Origin: an uncultured Myxococcaceae bacterium
GTDB lineage: Bacteria; Myxococcota_A; Polyangia; Polyangiales; Ga0077539
Reading direction: 5' to 3'
DNA length: 48,763 bases
NCBI GenBank assembly: GCA_945952225.1
Contig: CAMFHP010000062.1
Span: forward strand, 1 to 48,763
The notes beneath the pieces are model-generated. The model was not told the origin of the DNA, searched no databases, and worked only from the letters and a program-made list of their open reading frames with translations. The first letter of the stretch is position 1, and every line of letters starts with the position of its first letter. This document shows, in pieces, positions 24,670-34,122 of the stretch. The position numbers were made by a program, and so were the translations under genes.

Positions 24670-25644
24670 TCACTCGATGCGCGCGCAGTCTGCCGCGCAG
24701 CCGTCGCCGCTCTGAACGTTCCCGTCGTCGCAGCGCTCGTCGGCGTCGACCACGCCGTCGCCGCACCGCGAGAGCGTGCAGTCGTCGAGGCAGGTGCGGT
24801 CTCCCGCGCGATGCTCGATCACCACCGACTCACGGAGTGACAGCGTGCGCACCGTGCCCGCGCCGTCGATGAAGCGCGCCGCGGTGATGCCCGATCGGTA
24901 CGTGGGTTCGATCACGATGCGCCACGAGGAACTCCAGGTGAGCGACCCGATGGCGCACCCGTCGGAGTTGTCGTCGAAGCGCCAGCGACCGCGTGCGGCC
25001 GTCGGCGACGTGAACTCCAGCTCGCCGTCGTCGTCGGAGACCACGCGCACCGACCCCTGCGGGAGCCCCGTGAAGAGCACCTCGACGTCGGCCTCGGGCT
25101 GCGCGGGCGAGAGTCCGAGGTTGCCGTCGCGGCCCATCACCATCACCAGCGAGAGCTGGTTGTCGACGGTGTTCACGTGGAGCATTAGCGTCGCCGTGCT
25201 GGGCAGCTCGTAGCCCGTGTGCGCGCTCGCCGAGCGGTAGTCGTAGAACTGCCCCACCGACGCGCGCGTGACCACGGGACGGATCGCGACCTGCGGACGT
25301 CCCGGCTGCGACAGCGTCAGCGAGAGCCGCCGCCCGTTGCTGGCGCCGTAGTCACACTGCTCGCCGGGGTCGGTCACGCGATCGCCGCACCGCGCGCTCC
25401 CGTCGACCGCAGGAGGCGTGTCGACGATCACCGGTGCATCGACCGTGGCGGGCGCGTCGAACACATCGCGCGCGTCGATCACGTCGGGCGCATCGGCGGC
25501 GTCGACGACGTCGCGTCCATCGGGCGCATCGACGACGTCGAAGGCCACGCGCGCATCGGGCACTGCAGAAGCCGTGAGCTCCGTGCGCGCGCCACACGCC
25601 GGGAGCGCGAGGGCGATCACGAGCGCGACGTGGCGGGTGATCAC
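24670..25644 (-). CDS. DUF4215-type Cys-rich lipoprotein with Asp-rich linker
   Basis: 324 residues from a GTG start. The signal is short and ends ALALPAC (Cys about 17). A stretch of about 60 residues of D/A/V repeats follows ([16 protein letters not shown]). A first partial Cys motif is [16 protein letters not shown] beta-rich domain of about 170 residues follows, then a complete C-terminal DUF4215-like repeat ([17 protein letters not shown]...GDGC), the myxobacterial Cys-rich repeat. Ca-binding or adhesion is often suggested for such repeats, without proof. The start codon overlaps the stop of the kinase gene by four bases (GTGA), so it is co-translated with that kinase. Confidence 0.85.
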   Translation of the reverse strand: MITRHVALVIALALPACGARTELTASAVPDARVAFDVVDAPDGRDVVDAADAPDVIDARDVFDAPATVDAPVIVDTPPAVDGSARCGDRVTDPGEQCDYGASNGRRLSLTLSQPGRPQVAIRPVVTRASVGQFYDYRSASAHTGYELPSTATLMLHVNTVDNQLSLVMVMGRDGNLGLSPAQPEADVEVLFTGLPQGSVRVVSDDDGELEFTSPTAARGRWRFDDNSDGCAIGSLTWSSSWRIVIEPTYRSGITAARFIDGAGTVRTLSLRESVVIEHRAGDRTCLDDCTLSRCGDGVVDADERCDDGNVQSGDGCAADCARIE

Positions 25645-27149
25645 TTCAGGTCCGGCAGGCGGGGAGGGCGCGGAACCATGTCGTCGAGGCTGCCGCGGTC
25701 GAAGAGCTCGACCTGCTGGCTGTCGGTGTCGTGCGCGTCGGCGTTGGCCGGGGGAGGGGGCGGCCGCTTCGAGGGCGTCTGCTGGTAGCGCGCCTCGGCG
25801 ACGTGGGCCATCGCCGCGGCGGGGCCGCGCACGGCCTGGAGCGCGCGAAGCATCGAGACCGCGTCGGGAAAGCGCTGCTCACGGTCACGGTGCAACGCGC
25901 GCATTACGAGGGCGTCGAGGTCGGCGTGAATCTCGGGCCGGTGCATCCGCGGCGTGAGGGGCGTGACGCGCATGATCTCACCGAGCAGCGCCGCGGGCGT
26001 GTTGGCCTTGTAGGGCAGGCGCCCGGTGAGCATCTCGTAGAGGATCATGCCCAGCGAGTAGAGGTCGGCGCGCGCGTCGAGGTTCGCATCGCCCGTGGCC
26101 TGCTCCGGGGCCATGTACGCCGGCGTGCCCATCACGAAGCCGTTCCGCGTGAGCGCCGACTTCGACATCTCCTGCGTGACGAACTTCGAGATGCCGAAGT
26201 CGAGCACCTTCACCCGCGCGCCGTCGTCGGTGCGCGCGATGAAGATGTTGTCGGGCTTCAGGTCGCGGTGAAGGATCCCCGCGTTGTGCGTGACCACCAG
26301 CGCGTTGAGCACCTCGATCGCGATGTCGATCGCGGTCTCGACGCGCATCGGACGCTCGTGCTGGAGGCGCTGCGTGACGGTCTCGCCTTCAAGCCGCTCC
26401 ATCACCAGGTAGGGCGAGTTGTCGTCGAGGATGCCCATGTCGTGCACCTCGACGATGTTCTTGTGCCCGAAGCGCCCGACCACCGCGGCCTCGTTCTGAA
26501 AGCGCGCGAGGGCCACCTTGTCGTTCGCGTAGCGCGCGTGGAGGGTCTTCACCGCGACCGGGCGCGCGAGGCCCACGTGGATGCCGTCGTACACCACGCC
26601 CATGCCGCCCTTCGCGATGACGCCGAAGATGCGGTAGCGGTTGTCGAGGAGCTGGCCCACGAGGGGCGCGTCGGGCGTCGCGCGAGGAGCGCCCGGCTGG
26701 TCGTCGCGCTCGCCGAAGGGAATCGCCGCGGCGTTCGCGGGCCATCGCACGGCGGCGCGTCCCGGCTCCTGCTTCGGCGGCGCGGGCGTGGGCCCGGCGG
26801 GCGCGCGCATCGAGGGCTGCGTCGGCCCGAACTGCTGCGAGTTCTGCGACGGCGGCGGGCCCTGAAACGTCGGCTGGCGCAGACGCGGGATGCGCGGCGC
26901 CGCGGGCGGCGCCATCGATGGGTTGTGCGTCGGCAGCGCGGGGGGACGCATGCTCGACGAGGGCGATGGCGCGGGCGGCGCGGCGAGCACCGCGGGCGGG
27001 CGTAGCGACGGCGTTCGCGGCGCGGCGGGCGCGGCAGGCGCGGCGGTGCCGGGTCGCGCGTTCACCGGAATGCGGTGCACGGGACACATCACGGTGTCGG
27101 CGGAGTGTGGCAGCCCGCAGTGTGGGCACCGGACGAAGTGCTGCGTCAT
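25641..27149 (-). CDS. Ser/Thr protein kinase with N-terminal zinc knuckle
   Basis: 502 residues. The N-terminus has CPHC and CPVH (C8, C11, C22, H25), a four-ligand zinc-knuckle arrangement. A Pro/Ala-rich stretch (about 30-160) follows, then the kinase domain (about 175-430): [46 protein letters not shown], with all catalytic residues intact. No TM helix is visible, so it is probably cytoplasmic. The substrate is unknown. Start ATG 27149 has GGGAG four bases upstream and a candidate promoter (TTGCCC-18-GATACT) just above; frames extending to 27605 lie in the intergenic gap and into the divergent kinase gene. Its stop overlaps the start of the DUF4215 lipoprotein. Confidence 0.9.
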   Translation of the reverse strand: MTQHFVRCPHCGLPHSADTVMCPVHRIPVNARPGTAAPAAPAAPRTPSLRPPAVLAAPPAPSPSSSMRPPALPTHNPSMAPPAAPRIPRLRQPTFQGPPPSQNSQQFGPTQPSMRAPAGPTPAPPKQEPGRAAVRWPANAAAIPFGERDDQPGAPRATPDAPLVGQLLDNRYRIFGVIAKGGMGVVYDGIHVGLARPVAVKTLHARYANDKVALARFQNEAAVVGRFGHKNIVEVHDMGILDDNSPYLVMERLEGETVTQRLQHERPMRVETAIDIAIEVLNALVVTHNAGILHRDLKPDNIFIARTDDGARVKVLDFGISKFVTQEMSKSALTRNGFVMGTPAYMAPEQATGDANLDARADLYSLGMILYEMLTGRLPYKANTPAALLGEIMRVTPLTPRMHRPEIHADLDALVMRALHRDREQRFPDAVSMLRALQAVRGPAAAMAHVAEARYQQTPSKRPPPPPANADAHDTDSQQVELFDRGSLDDMVPRPPRLPDLK

Positions 27150-27477
27150 CGCGCTCCCGAAATAGGCGCACGCAGTATCACCGCCCACGGCCGAGCTGGG
27201 CAAGAATCGAATGATCCGCGGGCGACCGGGCGCACGTGGCCGACGCGGCCCGACGGCCTCGCGCAACGGTGCCGCGAAGTTGCTTCGCGCATCCGAGGGG
27301 TGCGATCGGTCCCGCTCGGTGCATCTCACGCGGCGTGAAGGCAAAGCGCGGAGACCGCCACGAAGTACAACAGCTCGGCAGTAAACCGCGGTAGAGTGTG
27401 AAAAGCCCCGTGGAATGCGCCGTGTGGTGGGTGACACCGAGCGCGGCCCTTCGAGCAGCGCGGGGAGAACGACAGGC
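27150..27477. other. 328-bp divergent intergenic region between two kinases
   Basis: No gene is supported here. It holds the candidate minus-strand promoter described separately, a perfect inverted repeat CGCGAAG/CTTCGCG (27273-27279 and 27283-27289, 3-nt loop) and a TAGAGT at 27392-27397 that could be a -10 for the plus-strand kinase. GGGGAGA (27462-27468) is the ribosome-binding site of that kinase. The inverted repeat could be an operator acting on both genes. Confidence 0.5.
27174..27203 (-). promoter_or_regulatory. Candidate promoter TTGCCC-18-GATACT for the zinc-knuckle kinase
   Basis: On the minus strand TTGCCC (27198-27203) is 18 bases before GATACT (27174-27179). The implied leader of about 18 nt contains GGGAG close to ATG 27149. 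It fits an ordinary leadered promoter, in contrast to the leaderless candidates elsewhere in the window. Confidence 0.4.
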
Positions 27478-29253
27478 GTGAACATGAACAGCGCAGAGAA
27501 GGTCGCCGACGCGCTCCCCGAACACGACGCCGACCCGTTGCTCGGGCTGGTGATCAACCAGAAGTTCAAGATCACCCAGGCCATCGCGGTGGGCGGCATG
27601 GGCACGATCTACCGCGGCGAGCAGCTTGTGCTTGCGCGGCCCGTTGCGATCAAGGTGCTCAACCCGGCGTACACGGCCAACCTCCGTGATCCGGCCTTTC
27701 AGAAGCGCTTCTTTCTCGAAGCGAGCATCCTCTCGCGGCTCCAGCACCCGAACATCGTGACGGTGTTCGACTACGGCCGCATCGACGGCCTCGACGCCGA
27801 CCGCTTCTTCATGGCGATGGAGTTCCTCCCCGGCGAGACGCTCCACCGCCGCCTGCGCTCGCGCGGATGGCTCACGCCGCCCGAGGCGCTCGGCATCGCG
27901 CGTCAGCTCGCGCGCGGGCTCCGCGAGGCCCACAAGCACGGCGTCGTGCACCGCGACATGAAGCCCTCGAACGTGATGCTCGTGCCCGACGAAGACGGCG
28001 TCGAGATCGTGAAGATCCTCGATTTCGGCCTCGGCAAGGTGCTGAGCGACGACTCCGAAGAGCTCACGCAGCAGGGCTCGTTCCTCGGGTCGCCGCGGTA
28101 CATGTCCCCCGAGCAGATCGCCCACGGCAAGGTCGACCACCGCACCGACGTCTACTCGTTGGGCGTGATGCTCTACCAGATGCTCTGCGGCAAGGTGCCG
28201 TTCGAGTCCGACAAGAGCGTGCAGATTCTCATCGCCCACCTGCAGACGCCGGTGCCCGCGATGAAGCAGCGCAACCCCGACGTCGATGTGCCTGAGCCCA
28301 TCGAGAACTTCGTCCGTCGGTGCCTCGAGAAGAGCCCCGACGCGCGCCCCGCGAACATGGATGAGTTCATCCGTCAGCTCCGCGAGTGCGCGTCGACGAT
28401 GGGCCTCACCGCGGGCTTCGGCGTGTCGACCTCGGTGACCCTCGACTCGGCCCCGCTGGCCTCGTACAGCGCCGAGAGCGCTGGAGCTCCGCACGTCTCG
28501 CTCGTGGGCAAAGACGACGACGTCGAGGTGATGCTCACCTCGGGCTCGCACGTCGAGCTGGCGTTGAACGACGATCCGCCGTCGCTGCCCGCGCAGTCGG
28601 CGGTGCGCGTCTCGCCCGCGGCGGCGCCCGTGTCGGTGCACTCGCCGTCGCCCTCGATGCCGCCACGCATGTCGCGCCGCGAGCAGGAGCTCTCGGGGCA
28701 GTCGAAGTTCGGCTTCTTCGTCGGCGGCGCGGGCGTGGTGCTCATCGTCGCGGCGTTCATCGTGCTCGCGCTCCGTCAGCAGCCGGTGCAGACCACGGTG
28801 CAGGCGCTGCCGCCTTCGAACGAGCTGCAGCGCGCGTTCACCCTGATGATCGACTCGCTCCCGCCGGGCGCCGACGTGATCGAGAACGGCCGTCGCCTCG
28901 GGAGCACGCCGATGCAGCTCTCGATCGAGAACGAGGTGGCGCGCGCGACGCCGCGGCAGATCACCGTGCAGCGACCGGGCTACCTCCCGTACTCGATCGT
29001 GCAGGGGCCCTCCGACGGCAACGTGCGCATCGTCGCGACGCTCTCCCCCGAAGCCCCGCAGCCCGCGACGCCGACCGTGGTCGCACCGCCGACGCCGCCC
29101 GCGCCGACGCCCGCCGTCACCGCACAGATCGACGACCGCCCCACGGTGCGCGTGATCCGTCGCACGGTGAACTCGCCGCGCACGACGCTGCCCGTGATCC
29201 GCCCCAACACGCCGAGCAGCAACGGCGGCCTCGACATCTCCACCGAGCGCTGA
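27478..29253 (+). CDS. Transmembrane Ser/Thr protein kinase with PEGA domain
   Basis: 591 residues. The kinase domain is about residues 20-290: AVGGMGTIYRG, VAIKVLN, HRDMKPSNVMLV, DFGLGKV, SPEQIAHGK; catalytic residues are intact. A linker leads to one TM helix (about 412-432). A PEGA-type domain (about 455-525: FTLMIDSLPPGADVIENGRRLG, then RPGYLPYS) is predicted outside the inner membrane. A Pro-rich tail ends the protein. The start chosen is GTG 27478, with GGGGAGA about ten bases upstream; ATG 27484, two codons later, is the alternative. The TonB-dependent receptor gene follows 122 bp downstream on the same strand and also contains PEGA domains. Confidence 0.88.
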   Translation: MNMNSAEKVADALPEHDADPLLGLVINQKFKITQAIAVGGMGTIYRGEQLVLARPVAIKVLNPAYTANLRDPAFQKRFFLEASILSRLQHPNIVTVFDYGRIDGLDADRFFMAMEFLPGETLHRRLRSRGWLTPPEALGIARQLARGLREAHKHGVVHRDMKPSNVMLVPDEDGVEIVKILDFGLGKVLSDDSEELTQQGSFLGSPRYMSPEQIAHGKVDHRTDVYSLGVMLYQMLCGKVPFESDKSVQILIAHLQTPVPAMKQRNPDVDVPEPIENFVRRCLEKSPDARPANMDEFIRQLRECASTMGLTAGFGVSTSVTLDSAPLASYSAESAGAPHVSLVGKDDDVEVMLTSGSHVELALNDDPPSLPAQSAVRVSPAAAPVSVHSPSPSMPPRMSRREQELSGQSKFGFFVGGAGVVLIVAAFIVLALRQQPVQTTVQALPPSNELQRAFTLMIDSLPPGADVIENGRRLGSTPMQLSIENEVARATPRQITVQRPGYLPYSIVQGPSDGNVRIVATLSPEAPQPATPTVVAPPTPPAPTPAVTAQIDDRPTVRVIRRTVNSPRTTLPVIRPNTPSSNGGLDISTER

Positions 29254-29375
29254 ACGCGCCTCGCGGACCCCACGGGTCTGCTCCACGAAATTGCTTCTGC
29301 GCCGCGGGTCCGCGGGGATAGTGTGTCGGTGTTCGACAACGCCGCACCTGCACCCCGCGAGGCCTGAAGACCGCC

Positions 29376-32300
29376 ATGAAGCTCCGTAGCGCGCTCCTGA
29401 TCCTGCTCGCGACCTCGATCGCCGCGCCCCTCGCTACGCCGACCCTGGCACGCGCCGATGACCTCGCCGACGAGGCCGATCTGCACTTTCGCCTCGGCGC
29501 CGACGCGTACCGCACGAACAACTACACGAGCGCGCTCGAGCACTTTCTCGCGTCGAACCGCCTCGTCGCGAACCGCAACGTCATCTTCAACATCGCGCGC
29601 ACCTACGAGCAGCTCCAGCAGTTCGCCGATGCGCACCGCTACTACGCCCAGGCCCTCGACGTGGAGCAGGACGCGACGCGCCGCGCGGCCATCACCGAGG
29701 CGCTCAACCGCATCCGCCCCAACGTGGCCGTGCTGCGCGTGGTGACCGATCCGCCGAACGCCACGATCTACGTGAACCGTCGCGACCTCGGCCCGCGCGG
29801 CACGGCCCCGCGCAGCCTCGCCTTCGCGCCCGGTCGCTACCGTGTGATCGCCGAGCTCGAAGGCTACGAGCCCGCGGAGTCGCCCGAGGTCAGCGCCGCG
29901 CTCGGACAGGAGACGCCCGTGAGCCTCCACCTCACGCGCATCGTGGGCACCGTGCACGTGGAGGGCGAGCTCGCGGGCGCCGCGGTGCGCGTCGACGGGC
30001 CCGACGGTGAGGTGCTCGGACACGTCCCCTGCGACCTCACGCTCGCGCCAGGCCGTCGTCGCCTCTACGTCGCCAACGAGGGCTACGCGACCGCCGAGCA
30101 GGACGTCGACGTGGTCGCCCGCTCCGTGGTCACCGCGCGCCCGCGCCTCGCGCCGCTCACGGGCACGCTGGTGATCAACACCGACGAGCGCGACGCCCTC
30201 GTCGAGGTCGACGGACGCCCCGTGGGCTTCACGCCCGTCGTGGTGAGCGTGCCCGTCGGCGACCGCCGCGTGCGCATCTCGCTCGCGGGCTATCGCGCCA
30301 TCGAGCAGCAGGTGGCGATTCGCAACGGCGAGCAGACGCGCCTCGCGCCCGAGCTGCGCCAGGTCGAAGAGGTCGAGGCCGCGTCGCGCACCGCCGAAGC
30401 GGTCGAAGACGCGCCGAGCTCGGTGACGGTCATCCCCGGCGCCGAACTCCGCGCGATGGGATATCCCACGATCGCCGAGGCCCTCCGCGGCGTGCGCGGC
30501 GTGTACATCTCCGACGACCGGTTCTATCCGACCGTGGGGTTCCGTGGCTTCTCGCGCATGGGCGACTACGGCAACCGCGTGCTCGTGCTCCTCAACGGGC
30601 AGCCCACGAACGACAACTGGGGCTTCTTCTCCTTCACGGGCTACGACGCGCGCGTCGACCTCGACGACGTCGAGCGCATCGAGATCGTGCGCGGCCCGGG
30701 CTCCGTGCTCTACGGAACGGGCGCCGTGTCGGGCGTCATCAACGTCGTCACGCGGGGCCGCGACACGCCCACGGGCGTCGGCGCGTCGGCCTCCACCGTC
30801 GAGGGCAACATCGCCCGCGCGCGGGTCACCGGCGCCGTGCGCATCAACAACAACGCCGGCCTCTGGACCTCGGTCTCCGGCGCCACCTCGCCGGGTCGCG
30901 ATTTCGAGTTCCCCGAGCTCGCCACGCCCGCGAACCCCATGACCGGTGACCCCGGCTTCGACGGGCGCTCGCGCGGCGCCGACGGCTTCGACGCCCTCAC
31001 CGTGCAGGGCCGCGGATGGGCCGGCGCGTTCACCGCCCAGTGGATGCTCAACACCCGCACGAAGCACGTGCCCAACGGCGTCGCGTTCACCGCCGTCGGC
31101 GACGACCGCACGTACAACAGCGACACCCGCGGCGTCTTCGAACTGCGCTTCGACCCGCGCCTCTCCGAGCGCGTGCAGCTCTTCTCGCGCCTCGCGCTGA
31201 ACCACTACAACTTCACGCAGCAGGCGGTGTTCCCCGTCGACAGCGGCATTACGCCGTTTCACCGCGAGCGCTTCGTGGGAACCTGGGGCGTCGCCGAGGC
31301 GCGCCTCTCGCTCACGCTCTCGCGCGTGCTGCGGCTCATGGTGGGCGTCGAGGGGCAGGTGCACTTCCAGGCGCAGCAGCGCGGCGAGTCGTACGGCACG
31401 GGCTGCACCGCGATGAACAGCGACGCGTGCGCTCCGCAGCTCTACCTCCCCGGCGGCGCGGCGTACTCGACCACCACCTTCGACGAGCACCCGTTCCAGA
31501 TCCTCGCGGGCTACGCGCTCGCCGACATCACCCCGACGCCGCGAGTGCGTATCTCCGCGGGCGTGCGCTACGACGAGTACTTCTTCTCCGAGCGCAGCTT
31601 CGGCGCGTTTTCGCCGCGCCTCGCCGTGATCCTTCGACCCTACGAGGGCGGCAACCTCAAGGTCATGGCGGGCCGTGCGTTCCGCGCGCCGGGCATCTAC
31701 GAGCAGTACTACAACGACAACTTCGCCTCGCTCGCGCCGCAGCGATACAACGGCAACCCGGGCCTCACGCCCGAGACGATGTGGTCGGGGGAGGTCGAGT
31801 TCTCGCACCGCTTCTCGACCACGTGGACGGCCACCGTCGCGGGCTTCGCGAACTACTACGACAACTTCGTGGTGGTGGGCTCGACGACGCCGCAGCCCAC
31901 GATGGACAACCCCATGCCCGACCCCGTGGGGCAGTACCAGAACAGCTCCGACGCGCCGGTGCTCACCGTCGGCGGCGAGGCCGAGGTGCGCCGCGAGTGG
32001 CGCCAGGGCTGGATGCTCAGCGCGTCGTACTCGTACCAGCACTCGGCCTACCTCGAAGCGAACGGCGCGAACAACCTCCGCAACGTGCCCAACTCGCCCG
32101 AACATCTCGCGTCGCTCCGCGGAGCCATGCCCATCCTCGGGCGCGCGCTCATGCTCGCTACGCGCATGTCCTTCGAGGGCCCGCGCTGGGACTCCAACGA
32201 GGCCACCGCGCTCCCCGTCGCGCAGGGCCGCACCGACGCCGCGTTCATCTGGGACGTGGTGTTCTCGGGGCAGGAGCAGCGCGCGGGTCTGCGCTACGCG

Positions 32301-32420
32301 CTCGGCCTCTACAACGCGCTCGACTGGCGCTACAACGTGCCCGTCGCGAGCTTCTTCGCCGTGCGGTCGGTGCCGCAGAACGGGCGCACGCTGCTCCTCT
32401 CGCTGGGCGTGAATTTCTGA
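29376..32420 (+). CDS. TonB-dependent receptor with N-terminal TPR and three PEGA-like domains
   Basis: 1014 residues. Sec signal (about 1-26, TPTLARA/DD); TPR-like helices (about 33-110); three consecutive PEGA-like units (about 117-187, 188-258, 261-327; VVTDPPNATIYVNRRDLG, GYEPAE, then NTDERDALVEVDGRPVG, AGYRAIE). A TonB-receptor plug begins near 338 (DAPSSVTVIPGAEL, VRGPGSVLYGTGAVSGVINVV). The rest is a 22-strand-type barrel with aromatic-rich strands, ending in LLLSLGVNF with the C-terminal Phe typical of barrel assembly. Receptors usually begin with a TonB box and plug, so the extra periplasmic extension of about 300 residues is unusual. Ligand unknown. A TAGTGT at 29319-29324 may be a -10. 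A small hairpin GGACCC/GGGTCT at 29265-29279 lies after the kinase. Confidence 0.88.
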   Translation: MKLRSALLILLATSIAAPLATPTLARADDLADEADLHFRLGADAYRTNNYTSALEHFLASNRLVANRNVIFNIARTYEQLQQFADAHRYYAQALDVEQDATRRAAITEALNRIRPNVAVLRVVTDPPNATIYVNRRDLGPRGTAPRSLAFAPGRYRVIAELEGYEPAESPEVSAALGQETPVSLHLTRIVGTVHVEGELAGAAVRVDGPDGEVLGHVPCDLTLAPGRRRLYVANEGYATAEQDVDVVARSVVTARPRLAPLTGTLVINTDERDALVEVDGRPVGFTPVVVSVPVGDRRVRISLAGYRAIEQQVAIRNGEQTRLAPELRQVEEVEAASRTAEAVEDAPSSVTVIPGAELRAMGYPTIAEALRGVRGVYISDDRFYPTVGFRGFSRMGDYGNRVLVLLNGQPTNDNWGFFSFTGYDARVDLDDVERIEIVRGPGSVLYGTGAVSGVINVVTRGRDTPTGVGASASTVEGNIARARVTGAVRINNNAGLWTSVSGATSPGRDFEFPELATPANPMTGDPGFDGRSRGADGFDALTVQGRGWAGAFTAQWMLNTRTKHVPNGVAFTAVGDDRTYNSDTRGVFELRFDPRLSERVQLFSRLALNHYNFTQQAVFPVDSGITPFHRERFVGTWGVAEARLSLTLSRVLRLMVGVEGQVHFQAQQRGESYGTGCTAMNSDACAPQLYLPGGAAYSTTTFDEHPFQILAGYALADITPTPRVRISAGVRYDEYFFSERSFGAFSPRLAVILRPYEGGNLKVMAGRAFRAPGIYEQYYNDNFASLAPQRYNGNPGLTPETMWSGEVEFSHRFSTTWTATVAGFANYYDNFVVVGSTTPQPTMDNPMPDPVGQYQNSSDAPVLTVGGEAEVRREWRQGWMLSASYSYQHSAYLEANGANNLRNVPNSPEHLASLRGAMPILGRALMLATRMSFEGPRWDSNEATALPVAQGRTDAAFIWDVVFSGQEQRAGLRYALGLYNALDWRYNVPVASFFAVRSVPQNGRTLLLSLGVNF

Positions 32421-32456
32421 GCGAGCGCGCGGCGTGACCGGGCCGCGATGCGGGGC

Positions 32457-33638
32457 TCAACCTGCGTTGCGGCTCGGATGGTCGCTGGCCACGTCGGCGT
32501 CGGCCTCGGGGCGGTCGGTGTCACCCACGAACACGAAGTGCGAGTGCCGCGGCGGCGCGGGCGCAGACTCGGACTCGATGCGCGCCTCTTCGACGGCGAG
32601 GCGGAGAAGGTCCGCGCTGGGCACGGGCGCGCGCAGCGACATGGGCTCGGCGCCGAGGAGCACACCCTCGGACACGAGCGGCACCGAGAGGCGCGACGGG
32701 CGACCGGAGCGGCCCGGGCGGAGCGAGGCCGCGCTGCGCTGCGAGACCACGTACTTCCGCAGGTAGGCGGCGGGGATGTAGCTCTTCTTGCTGTGCCGCA
32801 GGCCGGGGAGGCCGAGGTCCTGCTGGTAGTTGAGGTTCTCGTAGCCGCGCGCCGCGAGGAACTCGCCGACCTCGCGCATGAGAAAGGGCGTGAGGCCCGA
32901 GTGCGTCGCGTCGGCCTTCGAGAAGTGGCCCATCGCGTAGCGCTGCTGCACGAGCTCGAAGACCATGAAGGCCGCGAAGCGGTCGTCGACCCAGATGCCC
33001 ATGCCGTAGAGGTCGGGGAAGAAATCCGCCGCCTGGAGGAGGCGCTGGAACGCGCGGTACTCGGCGAGGGCGTACACGTCGCGCTCGCCCTTCTGATCGC
33101 CCCAGAGTTCGAAGCAGTCGAGGAGCGTCTGGTGCACCGCGCGCGACGAGAGGTCGAGCATCTCGACGCGATGGTTCGGGTGCTCGCGCACGAAGCGGTT
33201 CACCCAGTTGCGCTTCTTCTGTAGCTCGGTGCCCTTGAAGTTTCGGAGGCGCGCGGTCGAGAGGATGTAGTCGCTCCCGTCCATGTCCATCTCGTACTTG
33301 TGGCGCGTGCGATCGAGCGCGTGGGCCACGGTCTCGGGAATGAGCCGCAGCGTGCTCCCGAGGCCTTCATCCTCCGCGCGACGGATCAGTTCGGCGGCCG
33401 TGTCCGACACCGCGCTGTCGCCGAGAAACGAGTACTGCGGTGCGCCGGTGACGTAGTCGGGCAGGCGCACGACGAGGTTGCCGTTCAGCGTCGAGAGCGC
33501 GCACGCGCCGGTGGTGTTCCAGCTCCAGAGGCTCACGAAGTTGAAGTCCGAGTACGGCGGGTGACGGCGCGTGATCGCCGCCACCTCGGTGCCGTCGGAG
33601 AGCTCGATGGGCTTGAACAGCGGGTAGCGCGGGATCAT
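32457..33638 (-). CDS. DUF2156 / phosphatidylglycerol lysyltransferase-like acyltransferase-fold protein
   Basis: 393 residues. It begins FKPIELSDG and contains tandem GNAT-like folds, with YSFLGDSAV, YEMDMDGSDYIL, LLDCFELWGDQKG, MVFELVQQRYAMGHFSKAD and a late YENLNYQQDLGLPGLRHSKKSY. This pattern matches DUF2156, the C-terminal domain of lysyl-phosphatidylglycerol synthases, but without their long membrane domain. It is a soluble protein, perhaps an aminoacyl or acyl transferase; the substrate is unknown. The tail (about 310-393) is Ser/Pro/Arg-rich. ATG 33638 has GGAGGG about seven bases upstream; an earlier ATG at 33659 precedes that ribosome-binding site. It is convergent with the receptor gene. 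Confidence 0.75.
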   Translation of the reverse strand: MIPRYPLFKPIELSDGTEVAAITRRHPPYSDFNFVSLWSWNTTGACALSTLNGNLVVRLPDYVTGAPQYSFLGDSAVSDTAAELIRRAEDEGLGSTLRLIPETVAHALDRTRHKYEMDMDGSDYILSTARLRNFKGTELQKKRNWVNRFVREHPNHRVEMLDLSSRAVHQTLLDCFELWGDQKGERDVYALAEYRAFQRLLQAADFFPDLYGMGIWVDDRFAAFMVFELVQQRYAMGHFSKADATHSGLTPFLMREVGEFLAARGYENLNYQQDLGLPGLRHSKKSYIPAAYLRKYVVSQRSAASLRPGRSGRPSRLSVPLVSEGVLLGAEPMSLRAPVPSADLLRLAVEEARIESESAPAPPRHSHFVFVGDTDRPEADADVASDHPSRNAG

Positions 33639-34122
33639 CGCAGACCCTCCGCGCGACATCGCCAGTCACCACACGCTCCACGCGACGACGCCACCGCTGA
33701 CCTCACTCCACGAGCCCGCGATGCGCCTCCGTCGCGCAACGCCGCTCGCATCGAAGGTATCACCCGAACGGGTGGGGCACGGGCAACTTTCCGACCGCTT
33801 GATTCTTCGCAAAGCCCGTAAACACAGCCCATTCGTGACGAGTGTTCGCGCAGGAACGGCACAACACCCGCGCCCTCGGCACCGCCCACCGCACCCCGTC
33901 GAAGCGTCGCTCTCTTCGGAAGTGCGATGTGTTCACTCCAACAAACTGAAGGAACGTGGCGGTTTCTTGATTCTGTGAAGTGGGATGGGGTTGGATCCGC
34001 GGACGCCGTACCTGGAAGTGCGCAGTCGCCACGGTGGCGATGCGGCGCCCGACGAGAACGACGGCGAGACCGATGCGATCCGCGCCGCGAGGGAGACGGG
34101 TCGCAGCATCACGGAGCGACCG
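33639..34122. other. 484-bp intergenic region including a lower-GC stretch
   Basis: No convincing gene. About 33781-33990 is visibly AT-richer (about 59% GC by hand count) than the surrounding chromosome. TTGATTCT occurs twice in it (33799-33806 and 33968-33975). Short frames on both strands cross it without a ribosome-binding site or recognisable protein. A GGAG six bases before ATG 34123 belongs to the next gene. Confidence 0.5.

Noticed and set aside
28980-32105. Minus-strand open frame opposite the TonB-dependent receptor
   Set aside because: Low-complexity Arg/Val/Glu/His-rich translation without motifs, antisense to a full TonB receptor.
33635-34032. Short open frames on both strands in the lower-GC stretch
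   Set aside because: No ribosome-binding site, no recognisable protein and mutually overlapping.
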